This document shows positions 17,949-26,604 of a stretch of 62,265 bases of DNA, in pieces. Under the pieces are notes generated by a model. That model was not told where the DNA came from. It made no database searches and saw only the letters and a program-made list of their open reading frames with translations. The first letter of the stretch is position 1. The number at the start of each line of letters is the position of its first letter. This stretch comes from Caryophanales bacterium UBA1737 (GTDB lineage: Bacteria; Bacillota_I; Bacilli_A; ML615J-28; CAG-313), in the NCBI GenBank assembly GCA_002315915.1, contig DCIB01000024.1, positions 1-62,265 of the forward strand, read 5' to 3'. The position numbers and the translations under genes are program-made.

Positions 17949-18323
17949 ATGTATAAAATAGACTCCGTGAAATGTGCTGACTGTGGCTACTGTGCATATG
18001 TATGCCCCTTTGGTGCAATAATTCATCATGTAAATGAAAAATTTTATGAGATAGATCAAAATGTATGTAAACAATGTGGTCTATGTTATAAAAGTTGTAT
18101 TGGCGGATTTATTTCTAAAGATAAAGATAATTTAGAAATAGATTCTATTGAGATTGGTACAGACTGTGTTGGATGTACTTTATGTTCTAAGAACTGTCCT
18201 GCTAATGCTATTGAAGGAAGTGTAAAAGTTCAACATAAAATATTAGAAGATAAATGTATTAAATGTGGTTTATGTGCTAAGAAATGCCCTAAAAAGTGCA
18301 TTAATGTTAATTATAAGAAATAG
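17949..18323 (+). CDS. polyferredoxin with four [4Fe-4S] motifs, AOR partner
   Basis: The 124-residue protein is almost entirely four CxxCxxCxxxC repeats: C9ADCGYCAYVC19, CKQCGLCYKSC, CVGCTLCSKNC and CIKCGLCAKKC. Three repeats end in CP. The second ends in CIGG and lacks the usual Pro. It should carry four cubane clusters and move electrons for the oxidoreductase encoded nine bases downstream. AAGGAG precedes the start. Such HycB or PorD-like subunits next to AOR genes suggest a soluble electron carrier or a tight subunit rather than a membrane complex. Confidence 0.88.
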   Translation: MYKIDSVKCADCGYCAYVCPFGAIIHHVNEKFYEIDQNVCKQCGLCYKSCIGGFISKDKDNLEIDSIEIGTDCVGCTLCSKNCPANAIEGSVKVQHKILEDKCIKCGLCAKKCPKKCINVNYKK

Positions 18324-18332
18324 GTGATTAAT

Positions 18333-20231
18333 ATGAGTTCAAAATATAAATCATATACAGGAAAAGCTATTAAAATTAATTTAACTACACAAGAAGTAAC
18401 TGATTATAATATTACAGATGAAGATAGAAATTTATACTTAGGTGGAAAAATTTTAGCTTCTAAAATAATGTATGATAATTTTCCAGGTAAAATTGATCCA
18501 TTATGTGAAGAAAATATTATAATTATTACAACTGGTCCACTTAATGCAGTTGGTGCACCATGCTCATCTCGTTTTAATACATCTACTATTTCACCACTTA
18601 CTGGATATTATACTTCTTCAAACTGTGGTGGTAATTTTGGTTTAGATTTAAAAAGAGCTGGTTATGATGCAGTAATCATTACTGGTAAAGCAAAAGAAAA
18701 AACATATCTTGTAATTGATAACACTGGTGTTAAGTTCAAAGATGCTACTGAATATTGGGGTATGAAAACTCAAGAAGTTCAAGAAGCAATTCCTGATAAA
18801 GGATCTAAATTTGTTATTGGACCAGCAGGAGAAAACTTAGTCAGATATGCATGTGTTGTTTCTGGTGAAAGAGCAGCTGGAAGAGGCGGCGTTGGAGCAG
18901 TATTTGGCTCTAAAAACTTAAAAGGCTTAGTTGCTTATGGATTAAAATCTCCTGAAGTTTACAATCCTAAAAAATTCCATAAAAATAACGAATTATGGAC
19001 TAAACGTTTAACAACACATCCAACTACTGGTCAAATATTACCAGAGCTTGGAACTGCATCACTTGTTACACCAATGCAAACTAAGAATTTACTTGCTACA
19101 AAGAACTATTCTAAAGGTAAATATGAAAAATTTGATGATGTATCAGGTGAAACTTTAAGAGATAAATACTTAGTTAGAAATTCAGGATGTACATCATGTC
19201 CAATTAGATGTGCAAGAATGGTTACTGTTGATAAAAAAGTAGTAAAAGGACCAGAAGTAGAAACAGTAGGATTATTTGGCCCAAATATTTTAAATAATGA
19301 TATGCAATCAATACTTGATTGGAACTATTATATGGATGATTTAGGTCTAGATACTATTTCTTGTGGTAATACAATTTCATATGCTATGGAAGCTAATGAA
19401 AAAGGATTATGGAAAAACGGATTAGAATTTGGAAAAATAGATAATATTGCATCTATTTTAGATGATATAGCACATCGTAAAGGTATTGGTAATGAACTTG
19501 CAGAAGGATCTAAACGTTTAGCAGAAAAATATGGTGGAAAAGAATTCGCTATGAATGCTAAAGGAATGGAACTAGCAGCTTATGAACCACGTGGTGCTGT
19601 AGGACAAGGTTTAGGATATGCTGTCGCAAACCGTGGTGGATGTCATTTAAATGGTGGATACTTAGTAGTACTAGAAGGTCTAGGATTATCTGTTAATCCA
19701 TATACTCCAAAAGGAAAAGCAGCATTCTGTATGATGTTCCAAGATTTAATGGAAGCATGTTCTGCAGGTGGTAACTGTTTATTTACTACATATGCATTCT
19801 TCCCTAATATTTTAATTAGTAAACCTAATAGTTGGATTACAAGAACTGTAAATAAGGTATTTTGTTCATTTGGTGGGGTTGTATCATTATTACTTAAGAA
19901 TCCTCGTATAGCTTGTATTAACTTACCACATATGCTACCACATACTAAAGGCTTAAAATTTGCTACTGGAATGTATATGGATATGGGTAAATTCTTACAA
20001 ATAGGTGAACGTGGATATAACTTAGAAAGATTAATTGATGTTAAACTAGGAGTATCTAGTAAAGATGATGTACTTCCTGCAAGATTAACAGAAGAATTAC
20101 AAATATCAACTAATAAAGATTCTAAAGTTCCACTAGATTTACTTAAGAAACAATATTATAAAGTAAGAAGCTGGGATAAAAATGGTATTCCAACTGATAA
20201 AATATTAAAGAAATTAAAAATTATTAAATAA
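18333..20231 (+). CDS. tungsten-dependent aldehyde ferredoxin oxidoreductase (AOR family)
   Basis: The 632-residue protein belongs to the AOR family. The N-terminal pterin-binding domain has LYLGGKIL near 45 and GERAAGRGGVGAVFGSKNLK near 180. The cluster ligands are CTSCPIRC near 285 with a further Cys near 480 (EACSAGG). GLDTISCGN lies near 345 and PRGAVGQGLGYAVANRGGCH near 420. It oxidises aldehydes to acids with ferredoxin, or the reverse, using bis-pterin tungsten. The start at 18333 follows AGGTGA. The GTG at 18324 is less likely. The substrate is unknown, as AOR, FOR, GOR and benzoyl-CoA-reductase-like members look alike at this level. Confidence 0.93.
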   Translation: MSSKYKSYTGKAIKINLTTQEVTDYNITDEDRNLYLGGKILASKIMYDNFPGKIDPLCEENIIIITTGPLNAVGAPCSSRFNTSTISPLTGYYTSSNCGGNFGLDLKRAGYDAVIITGKAKEKTYLVIDNTGVKFKDATEYWGMKTQEVQEAIPDKGSKFVIGPAGENLVRYACVVSGERAAGRGGVGAVFGSKNLKGLVAYGLKSPEVYNPKKFHKNNELWTKRLTTHPTTGQILPELGTASLVTPMQTKNLLATKNYSKGKYEKFDDVSGETLRDKYLVRNSGCTSCPIRCARMVTVDKKVVKGPEVETVGLFGPNILNNDMQSILDWNYYMDDLGLDTISCGNTISYAMEANEKGLWKNGLEFGKIDNIASILDDIAHRKGIGNELAEGSKRLAEKYGGKEFAMNAKGMELAAYEPRGAVGQGLGYAVANRGGCHLNGGYLVVLEGLGLSVNPYTPKGKAAFCMMFQDLMEACSAGGNCLFTTYAFFPNILISKPNSWITRTVNKVFCSFGGVVSLLLKNPRIACINLPHMLPHTKGLKFATGMYMDMGKFLQIGERGYNLERLIDVKLGVSSKDDVLPARLTEELQISTNKDSKVPLDLLKKQYYKVRSWDKNGIPTDKILKKLKIIK

Positions 20232-20233
20232 TT

Positions 20234-20479
20234 ATGGTTAAAGTATTATTATATGGTATTGCTCGTGTAAAATTTAATCAAAAAGAATTAGAAATAAATG
20301 CTGGTTCAATAAAAGATTTATTAACACAAATGGCAAAAACTATTAATGTTAAATATAAAGATATGAAAAATTATTTAATATATGTTAATGATATTAATAT
20401 ATCTGATTTAAAGATGTTTAATACAAAATTAAATGACGGCGATATCGTAATGTTACTTTCTCCTTCAAGTGGAGGATAA
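20234..20479 (+). CDS. MoaD/ThiS-family sulfur carrier
   Basis: The 81-residue ubiquitin-like protein ends in SPSSGG. The terminal Gly-Gly is needed for adenylation and thiocarboxylation, as in MoaD. It starts two bases after the AOR stop and just before a ThiF-like activating enzyme, so it is most likely the sulfur donor for the AOR cofactor. Its own GGAGG codons double as the ribosome binding site of the next gene. A ThiS or tungsten-specific role is possible. Confidence 0.85.
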   Translation: MVKVLLYGIARVKFNQKELEINAGSIKDLLTQMAKTINVKYKDMKNYLIYVNDINISDLKMFNTKLNDGDIVMLLSPSSGG

Positions 20480-20480
20480 G

Positions 20481-21092
20481 ATGATAGTAGAAGAAAAAAC
20501 TATTGCAATAATAGGCCTTGGAGGTTTAGGTGGTTTTGTAGCTGAGTATGCTGCTCGACTAAACTTTAAAAAAATTATTTTAATTGATGCCGATAAATTT
20601 ACTGAATCTAATATGAACCGCCAGCTATTATGTACTTCCGATACGCTAGATACTTTTAAAGTTGATAATTATTATAATAAAATTAAAAAAATATCAAATT
20701 CAGAAGTAATTGCAATAAAAGAATTCTTTAATGAACAAAATACAAATATAATTAATGATTGTGATTTAGTATTTGATTGTTTAGATAATATTAAAACAAG
20801 ATTATTATTAGAAAAAGTATGTTCACAAAAAAATATTCCTATTGTTCATGGTTCAATTGGAGATAATTTTGGTAATATATGTTTATCATTACCAAACTCT
20901 AAATCTATAGAAAAACTATACAAAAATAAAGAAGAAACAAAACTACATACTCAAGCGCATAGTGTTGCAATAATATCATCATTACAAATGGAACTTGCAA
21001 TAAAATATTTTTTAAATAAATATGATATGTTTATTAATAAGTTTATATATATTGATTTAGAAGACTTTGAAATTAAAATATTACAATTATAA
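20481..21092 (+). CDS. ThiF/MoeB/HesA-family adenylyltransferase, short form
   Basis: The 203-residue protein has the E1-like nucleotide fold: IIGLGGLGGFVAEYAARL near residue 9, DADKFTESNMNRQ near 35 with the conserved Arg, and DCLDNIKTR near 98. It should adenylate the C-terminal Gly of the MoaD-like protein upstream. The two CxxC zinc pairs of MoeB and a clear catalytic Cys near the C-terminus are absent, so it is a reduced E1. The start at 20481 follows GGAGG. The longer GTG reading from 20469 overlaps moaD. It ends the AOR operon. Confidence 0.82.
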   Translation: MIVEEKTIAIIGLGGLGGFVAEYAARLNFKKIILIDADKFTESNMNRQLLCTSDTLDTFKVDNYYNKIKKISNSEVIAIKEFFNEQNTNIINDCDLVFDCLDNIKTRLLLEKVCSQKNIPIVHGSIGDNFGNICLSLPNSKSIEKLYKNKEETKLHTQAHSVAIISSLQMELAIKYFLNKYDMFINKFIYIDLEDFEIKILQL

Positions 21093-21118
21093 AAAAAGTT
21101 GTCCTATGGACAACTTTT
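21091..21118. terminator. bidirectional terminator between the AOR operon and the Nudix gene
   Basis: AAAAAAGTTGTCC pairs with GGACAACTTTTTT around TAT, giving A- and T-rich flanks for both convergent transcripts. Confidence 0.85.
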
Positions 21119-21136
21119 TTTAATATCTATAAATTA

Positions 21137-21655
21137 TTATTCATCATATATACTTTTATCAGATAGTGTTGATTTCAAGAGTTCTAAATATTCTTTTGTA
21201 TACTGTACAAATTCTTTATTATTTATTAAAGTCATAATTTCATCAACCGATGCATATTTTACTTCTACAACTTCTTCTTGTTGTAACACTAATTGAGACA
21301 AGTCATAATCTTCTTGATAAAGAAATATATCATCAAATCCTTGATTAAAATTAAAAGTGAATATTGGTCTTATATTAGAAAAATCTTTATTAATAGATAA
21401 TTCTTCAAACAATTCTCTTTGGATTGCTTGTTTAGTATTTTCTCCGCTTGATACTTGACCACCAACAGTTATATCCCATAGATTTGGCCAATGAAATTTA
21501 TTAGGTGATCTTTTTTGTATTAATATTTCACCTTTAGAATTAAATATAACTAAATGAACTACTAAACGATATTCTCCTTTTTCTAAAGGAGTATATCTTA
21601 TTACCTTTTTATTTAAAGGTATTCTATCTTCATTATATAAATCAATATATTCCAT
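21137..21655 (-). CDS. Nudix hydrolase
   Basis: The 172-residue protein contains a full Nudix box, GGQVSSGENTKQAIQRELFE continuing EEL, which fits GX5EX7REUXEEXGU, near residue 65. The N-terminal region (VHLVIFNSKGEILIQKRS) resembles the YfcD and isopentenyl-diphosphate-isomerase-like branch. It cleaves a nucleoside diphosphate linked to another group, but the substrate is unknown. It is the last gene of the recG-rnc-Nudix unit and overlaps the stop region of rnc by one base. Confidence 0.85.
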   Translation of the reverse strand: MEYIDLYNEDRIPLNKKVIRYTPLEKGEYRLVVHLVIFNSKGEILIQKRSPNKFHWPNLWDITVGGQVSSGENTKQAIQRELFEELSINKDFSNIRPIFTFNFNQGFDDIFLYQEDYDLSQLVLQQEEVVEVKYASVDEIMTLINNKEFVQYTKEYLELLKSTLSDKSIYDE

Positions 21656-22356
21656 TATTTAACCATCTTTGATAAAGCATCTTTTGCTGCTTCTTGACCA
21701 GCATTCTTTTTAGAAGTTCCAGTTCCTATTCCAAGTGTTACACCATCTAGTTTAACTGCAATGGTAAATACTTTTTCATTAGGTTTTCCTTCTTCTTTTA
21801 TTAATACATATTCAACAGTATTTTGGTTATCAGCTTGAATATACTCTTGCAATTTAGATTTATAATCAACAAACATTATATTATCTGTTTCTAATATATC
21901 AGGAAAAACTATATTTGATAATACTTTTTTTACTGCTTCATATCCAAAAGTAAGATATGTTGCACCTAAAAAACATTCAAATGTATCAGCTATAACTGCT
22001 TTTTTTAATCTTCCACCAGTTTGTTCTTCTCCTACCCCTAATAGTAACATTTCATCTAGCTTTAAACGCTTTGCATAGTTATGGTTTGCTTCTTCACAAA
22101 CATATGTCATTCTTAATTTAGTCATCAACCCTTCTGTCATATTAGGGAATGTGTTATATATATATTCAGCAACACACATTCCAAGTAATGCATCACCTAA
22201 AAATTCAATTCTTTCATTGCTAACTAAATTGTGTTCATTTGCATAAGTAGAATGTGTAAATGCAAGCAGATAGTTATTATAATTATTAGTATGTAAATCA
22301 TAATTAGATAGTATGGTATCTAATAAATTAATATTTAAATGAATATTTTTATTCAT
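21655..22356 (-). CDS. rnc: ribonuclease III
   Basis: The 233-residue enzyme has the catalytic block NERIEFLGDALLG near residue 45, ADTFECFLGATYL near 115 and a C-terminal double-stranded RNA-binding domain ending in GTGTSKKNAGQEAAKDAL. It processes rRNA precursors and double-stranded RNA. The start at 22356 follows GGTGA. The longer reading from 22368 overlaps the recG stop. It directly follows recG, whereas in B. subtilis the fatty-acid genes lie between the two. Confidence 0.93.
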   Translation of the reverse strand: MNKNIHLNINLLDTILSNYDLHTNNYNNYLLAFTHSTYANEHNLVSNERIEFLGDALLGMCVAEYIYNTFPNMTEGLMTKLRMTYVCEEANHNYAKRLKLDEMLLLGVGEEQTGGRLKKAVIADTFECFLGATYLTFGYEAVKKVLSNIVFPDILETDNIMFVDYKSKLQEYIQADNQNTVEYVLIKEEGKPNEKVFTIAVKLDGVTLGIGTGTSKKNAGQEAAKDALSKMVK

Positions 22357-22367
22357 ATTAATCACCA

Positions 22368-24410
22368 TTAATCAATCTTTGTCAATTTCATTTCATAATT
22401 TGTAAGACAAGTATTAAGTAAAAATTCATATTCTGGATTATTAAATAAATCACTAGAATTAAGAATAATAGAAGAATCTTCTAATGCAGTATGTAATAAA
22501 TCTTTATCTATTAATAAATCTGCATATTTAAAATTCATTGATCCTGCTTGTTTTTCTCCAAAGAATTCTCCTGGTCCTCTATTTAATAAGTCATACTCTG
22601 CAAGTTCAAATCCATCCGATATATTTTCTACCATATTTAGACGTTCTTTTGCGTTATCAGTTAAATTATATGGTATTAAAAAACAATATGGTACTTCACT
22701 ACTACGCATAACTCTACCACGTAATTGATGAAGAGTTGCAACGCCAAAACGTTCAGCTCCAAGTATAACAATAGTAGTAGCATTTTTTACATTAACACCT
22801 ACTTCAATTACTGAAGTAGCAACTAATATTTGAATCTTATTATTTAAGAAATCTTGCATGATAGATTCTTTTTCTTCTGAAGGAAGCTTTCCATGTATTA
22901 AACCTACACTTGCTATTCCTTTAAAATAATTAATCATCTTTTCATAAGTTTCTTCAGCATTAGCTGTATCAATAGAATCAGATTCTTCAATTAAAGGTGT
23001 TACAACATATATTTGATGATGTAAATCTAATTCTTTCTTCATGTGATCTATAACATCTTGTTTATGAGATTCATCTATTACTTTAGTTATTACTTGTTTT
23101 CTATTTAAAGGCATTGTTTTAATAACAGATATATCCATATCTCCATATGCTGATATAGCAAGAGTTCTTGGAATTGGTGTAGCTGACATCTTTAAATAAT
23201 TAACATATGTACCTTTATTTTTTATTAATACTCTTTGATGAACACCAAAGCGATGTTCCTCATCAGTAACAACAAGACCAAGTTTTGCGTATTCAACATC
23301 GCTTTGGAATAAAGCATGTGTTCCAATTACAATATTAACACTACCATCTTTAATTTCTTCTAATATCTTAGATCTTTTTGTTTGAGGAGTAGATCCTGTT
23401 AATAATTCTATATGAATATCTTTAAAATCCTTAAATAAATTAGTAAGTGATTCATAGTGTTGTTGAGATAATATTTCTGTAGGGCACATTAATACACCCT
23501 GAAATCCTCCAGAGCAACAAGCAAGTAACGCAAAACAAGCTATAATTGTTTTACCAGATCCTACTTCACCTTGTAATAATCTATTCATAGAATAAGTTGC
23601 TTTTAAATCAGTTAAAATATCATTAATAGCATTTTTTTGATCTAATGTTAATTCATATGGAATAATACTAGTTAATTTAGATAAATAATCTTCATTATAA
23701 TTAATTACAGGACAAGATGTATCTTGTTTTCTTTTATAATGAGCATATCTCATAGATAATTGATAATTTAATAATTCTTCATATTTAATTCTTTTTAAAG
23801 CTTTATTAATATCATCATAATTATCTGAAAAATGTAAATATTTAACTGCATCAGTTATTCCACATAAATCATGTTTATTTTTTAAATCTGATGGAAGAGT
23901 TTCTACTAAAAATGATTTATATCTTCTATATGCTTTTTCTACTATCGCAAGATATTTATCTAACGCAATATCTTTTATATGATATATAGGTACAATATTT
24001 CGATTCAATTCATCACATATCATTATATTATTAACAGTAAATGAATTTAAATTTTGATAAAAATGCCCTTGTACTCTTAAAACAGATCCATAATTAATTT
24101 TAGATTTCAAATATACTCTGTTAAATATAGTACAACGTATTATTCTACCATCAACTTCCATATTAAATACAACAGTTGATAGTTTAGTTTTTAAATAATT
24201 TACTACTACTTTACTAGATACAGTTCCTTCTAAAGTAATTATTTCATCAAGTTTAGCATTATTAATACTTGATACTATATAGTCTTCATATTTAATAGGA
24301 AAATTATATAGTAAATCATTAATAGTTTCTATTCCTTTTTTTTTAAGAAGTGTTTGGTATCTTGGTAAGATATAATCTTCATTTTCCAAATAGACTTTAT
24401 TTAAATCCAT
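22368..24410 (-). CDS. recG: ATP-dependent DNA helicase RecG
   Basis: The 680-residue helicase has the N-terminal wedge/OB domain, Walker A QGEVGSGKT near residue 290, DEEH near 388, SATPIPRT near 418, and the helicase C-terminal motifs SVIEVGVN and LHQLRGRVMRS. It remodels stalled replication forks and Holliday junctions. The start at 24410 follows GGGAGG with good spacing, and the alternative ATGs at 24428 and 24425 lie upstream of that site. It follows fakA after a terminator-like hairpin, so it may have its own promoter or rely on readthrough. Confidence 0.94.
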   Translation of the reverse strand: MDLNKVYLENEDYILPRYQTLLKKKGIETINDLLYNFPIKYEDYIVSSINNAKLDEIITLEGTVSSKVVVNYLKTKLSTVVFNMEVDGRIIRCTIFNRVYLKSKINYGSVLRVQGHFYQNLNSFTVNNIMICDELNRNIVPIYHIKDIALDKYLAIVEKAYRRYKSFLVETLPSDLKNKHDLCGITDAVKYLHFSDNYDDINKALKRIKYEELLNYQLSMRYAHYKRKQDTSCPVINYNEDYLSKLTSIIPYELTLDQKNAINDILTDLKATYSMNRLLQGEVGSGKTIIACFALLACCSGGFQGVLMCPTEILSQQHYESLTNLFKDFKDIHIELLTGSTPQTKRSKILEEIKDGSVNIVIGTHALFQSDVEYAKLGLVVTDEEHRFGVHQRVLIKNKGTYVNYLKMSATPIPRTLAISAYGDMDISVIKTMPLNRKQVITKVIDESHKQDVIDHMKKELDLHHQIYVVTPLIEESDSIDTANAEETYEKMINYFKGIASVGLIHGKLPSEEKESIMQDFLNNKIQILVATSVIEVGVNVKNATTIVILGAERFGVATLHQLRGRVMRSSEVPYCFLIPYNLTDNAKERLNMVENISDGFELAEYDLLNRGPGEFFGEKQAGSMNFKYADLLIDKDLLHTALEDSSIILNSSDLFNNPEYEFLLNTCLTNYEMKLTKID

Positions 24411-24436
24411 AATAAAGCCTCCCATCATTATTTTTT

Positions 24437-24463
24437 AAAAAGAGCACATTATGTGCTCTTTAA
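24437..24463 (-). terminator. terminator between fakA and recG
   Basis: AAAGAGCACAT pairs with ATGTGCTCTTT immediately after the fakA stop on the minus strand, with a U-run beyond. It should reduce readthrough into recG. Confidence 0.75.
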
Positions 24464-24466
24464 TTA

Positions 24467-26161
24467 TTACTCAATTGAGAAAATATATGAGTATACGTCT
24501 TGTTTTCCTTCAATGACATCAATTTCTACTGAATAATTATCTTCAATAAATGCTTTGACTTCATTTACTTCATCAAGAGTTACATCAGCACCATAAATAA
24601 TTGTGATAATTTCTTTTTCGTCAATATCAGTTTTTTCTAATAGAGCTTTAACAGCTTCTATTCTTGCAGCATAAGAAACTACAATTTTACCATTCTTTAT
24701 ACCAATAAAATCATCTTTCTTAATAACTACATCTTCAAATTCAGTATCACGAATTGAATAAGTTATAAGTCCTGTTGTAACATTATCAATAGTTTTTTTA
24801 ATACCAGCTAATATAGTATCTGGATCTTCACTACTTAAATCAAGCATAACTAAAGAAGAATATCCTTGAGCAAGAGTTTTTGATGGTGCAACATATACTT
24901 TAGCTGGACCATTATAATATTTAGCTGCTTGTTCAGCTGCCATTACAATATTAGAGTTATTAGGGAAAACAATAATGTTTTCAGCATTGATTTGATCGAA
25001 ACCTTTTACAAAGTCTTCAGCTGATGGATTCATACTTTGTCCACCAGAAACAATATAATCAACGCCTAATTCTTTAAATGTATTTACAAGTCCATCACCT
25101 GATGCAACTGCTACTAACGCAAATTTCTTCTTTTCTTGTTGTTCACGAAGTGCAACACATTGTGGACAATTACATTGATTGTTTGGATCAGTTGTAACTG
25201 ATTCAACAATTGAACCTTCATTATGTGAAACTTGCATATTTTCAATTTTTATAGTGATATATTCACCATATTCTCTACAATGAGAAAGAACAAGTCCTGG
25301 ATCCATTGTATGTACATGTACTTTAACTATATCTTCATCTTGTAAAGCAACAATGCTATTACCAATAGTTTCTAACCAATCAGAAATAGTTTTAACATTA
25401 AATGTAGGAATATCTACTTTTGAATATTGTAATTGTAAAATAAATTCTGTACAATAACCATATTCTAATGTACTATGTGCATTAAATGAAGATCTATCAA
25501 CTACTGCAACATTTTGAACATTGTCATCATTTACTAATATTTCTTCACCATTTAAGTATTTTTGCATACCTTCGAATACACAAATTAAACCTGCACCACC
25601 AGAATCTACTACACCTGCTTCTTTTAATACAGGCAATAATTCAGGTGTTCTATCTAAAGATAATTTTGCTTCAGAAATTAATTTATTAAAATAATCTTCT
25701 AAAGAATCTTTTGACTTTAATGTTTTAAAAGCTTTTTCACAAGATTCTCTTGCAACAGTTAAAATAGTTCCTTCAACTGGTTTTAATACAGCATGATAAG
25801 CTTGTGTTACACCAGATTGAAATGCTTTTGCAAAATCAACAACTGTTCCTTCAGCAAGTTCACCAAATCCTTTATAAATTCCTCTAAAAAATTGTGATAA
25901 AATAACTCCGGAATTACCACGAGCACCCATTAACATACCGCGAGATGCAAGTTTACTCATCTCAGACACACTAAAAACTGTTTCATTAGCAATAGCTTGA
26001 ACACCAGCTTCAATAGTCATACGCATGTTAGTACCAGTATCACCATCTGGTACAGGGAATACATTTAACGAATCAATATATTTATAATTAGCTCTTAAGT
26101 TCTTTGCGCCACTTGTTACGAGATTCTTATATAATTCTCCGTTGATTCTTAATGTTGACAT
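24467..26161 (-). CDS. fakA: fatty acid kinase catalytic subunit FakA (DhaL/YloV family)
   Basis: The 564-residue protein has an N-terminal DhaL-type kinase domain with VPDGDTGTNM near residue 36 (Mg-ATP site) and RGNSGVILSQFFRG near 80. A linker with the Cys pair NCPQC near 328 and a C-terminal FakA domain follow. With a FakB carrier it phosphorylates free fatty acids for phospholipid synthesis. It is divergent from rpmB, as expected for this conserved neighbourhood. The Asp23-family gene yloU that often separates rpmB and fakA is missing. Confidence 0.9.
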   Translation of the reverse strand: MSTLRINGELYKNLVTSGAKNLRANYKYIDSLNVFPVPDGDTGTNMRMTIEAGVQAIANETVFSVSEMSKLASRGMLMGARGNSGVILSQFFRGIYKGFGELAEGTVVDFAKAFQSGVTQAYHAVLKPVEGTILTVARESCEKAFKTLKSKDSLEDYFNKLISEAKLSLDRTPELLPVLKEAGVVDSGGAGLICVFEGMQKYLNGEEILVNDDNVQNVAVVDRSSFNAHSTLEYGYCTEFILQLQYSKVDIPTFNVKTISDWLETIGNSIVALQDEDIVKVHVHTMDPGLVLSHCREYGEYITIKIENMQVSHNEGSIVESVTTDPNNQCNCPQCVALREQQEKKKFALVAVASGDGLVNTFKELGVDYIVSGGQSMNPSAEDFVKGFDQINAENIIVFPNNSNIVMAAEQAAKYYNGPAKVYVAPSKTLAQGYSSLVMLDLSSEDPDTILAGIKKTIDNVTTGLITYSIRDTEFEDVVIKKDDFIGIKNGKIVVSYAARIEAVKALLEKTDIDEKEIITIIYGADVTLDEVNEVKAFIEDNYSVEIDVIEGKQDVYSYIFSIE

Positions 26162-26230
26162 ATATATAAAAAACCTTTCTTTTTTAAATAATCTATTTTA
26201 TATGTATTAGATTTTCACCAATACTTAAAT

Positions 26231-26259
26231 ATTATACCTAATTTATACCCTTTTTTCAA
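26231..26259 (-). promoter_or_regulatory. sigma-A-type promoter of fakA
   Basis: On the minus strand TTGAAA (26254-26259) and TATAAT (26231-26236) are 17 bases apart, close to ideal. The leader to the fakA start is about 60 bases. Confidence 0.8.
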
Positions 26260-26292
26260 GCAATATATTACTTATAGACTAATTCAAAATAC

Positions 26293-26321
26293 TTGCACCA
26301 ATAATATGTATTTGATATAAT
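26293..26321 (+). promoter_or_regulatory. sigma-A-type promoter of rpmB
   Basis: TTGCAC (26293-26298) and TATAAT (26316-26321) are 17 bases apart, with the extended -10 TG at 26313-26314. CGGAGG follows before the start. Confidence 0.82.
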
Positions 26322-26359
26322 AAAAAAGGTTAAAATAATAATTATCGGAGGTTTCTTTT

Positions 26360-26563
26360 ATGGCAAGAAGATGTTATGTAACTGGTCTTGGTACTGTAAC
26401 TGGAAACAATCGTTCACATTCTTTACAAGCAACACGTCGTACTTGGAAAGCTAATTTACAAAAAGTTAGAATTAAAGATGAAGATGGCAGAGTTGTTAGA
26501 GTATATGTATCTGCACGTGCTTTAAGAACAATGGCTAAGAACGGTTCAGTAGAAAGAGCTTAA
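26360..26563 (+). CDS. rpmB: 50S ribosomal protein L28
   Basis: The 67-residue basic protein is L28: MARRCYVTG at the start, GNNRSHS near 16, RRTWKANLQ near 26 and SARALRT near 51. It has the usual length. It is transcribed alone from a strong promoter and ends at a bidirectional hairpin. It retains one Cys near the N-terminus and lacks the paired-Cys zinc motif seen in some L28 forms. Confidence 0.95.
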   Translation: MARRCYVTGLGTVTGNNRSHSLQATRRTWKANLQKVRIKDEDGRVVRVYVSARALRTMAKNGSVERA

Positions 26564-26569
26564 TAAAAT

Positions 26570-26604
26570 AAAATGTAGGTATTCAAATGAATACCTACTT
26601 TTTA
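26570..26604. terminator. bidirectional terminator between rpmB and the YhhN-like gene
   Basis: GTAGGTATTC (26575-26584) pairs with GAATACCTAC (26589-26598) around AAAT, with A-rich and T-rich flanks. Confidence 0.85.
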
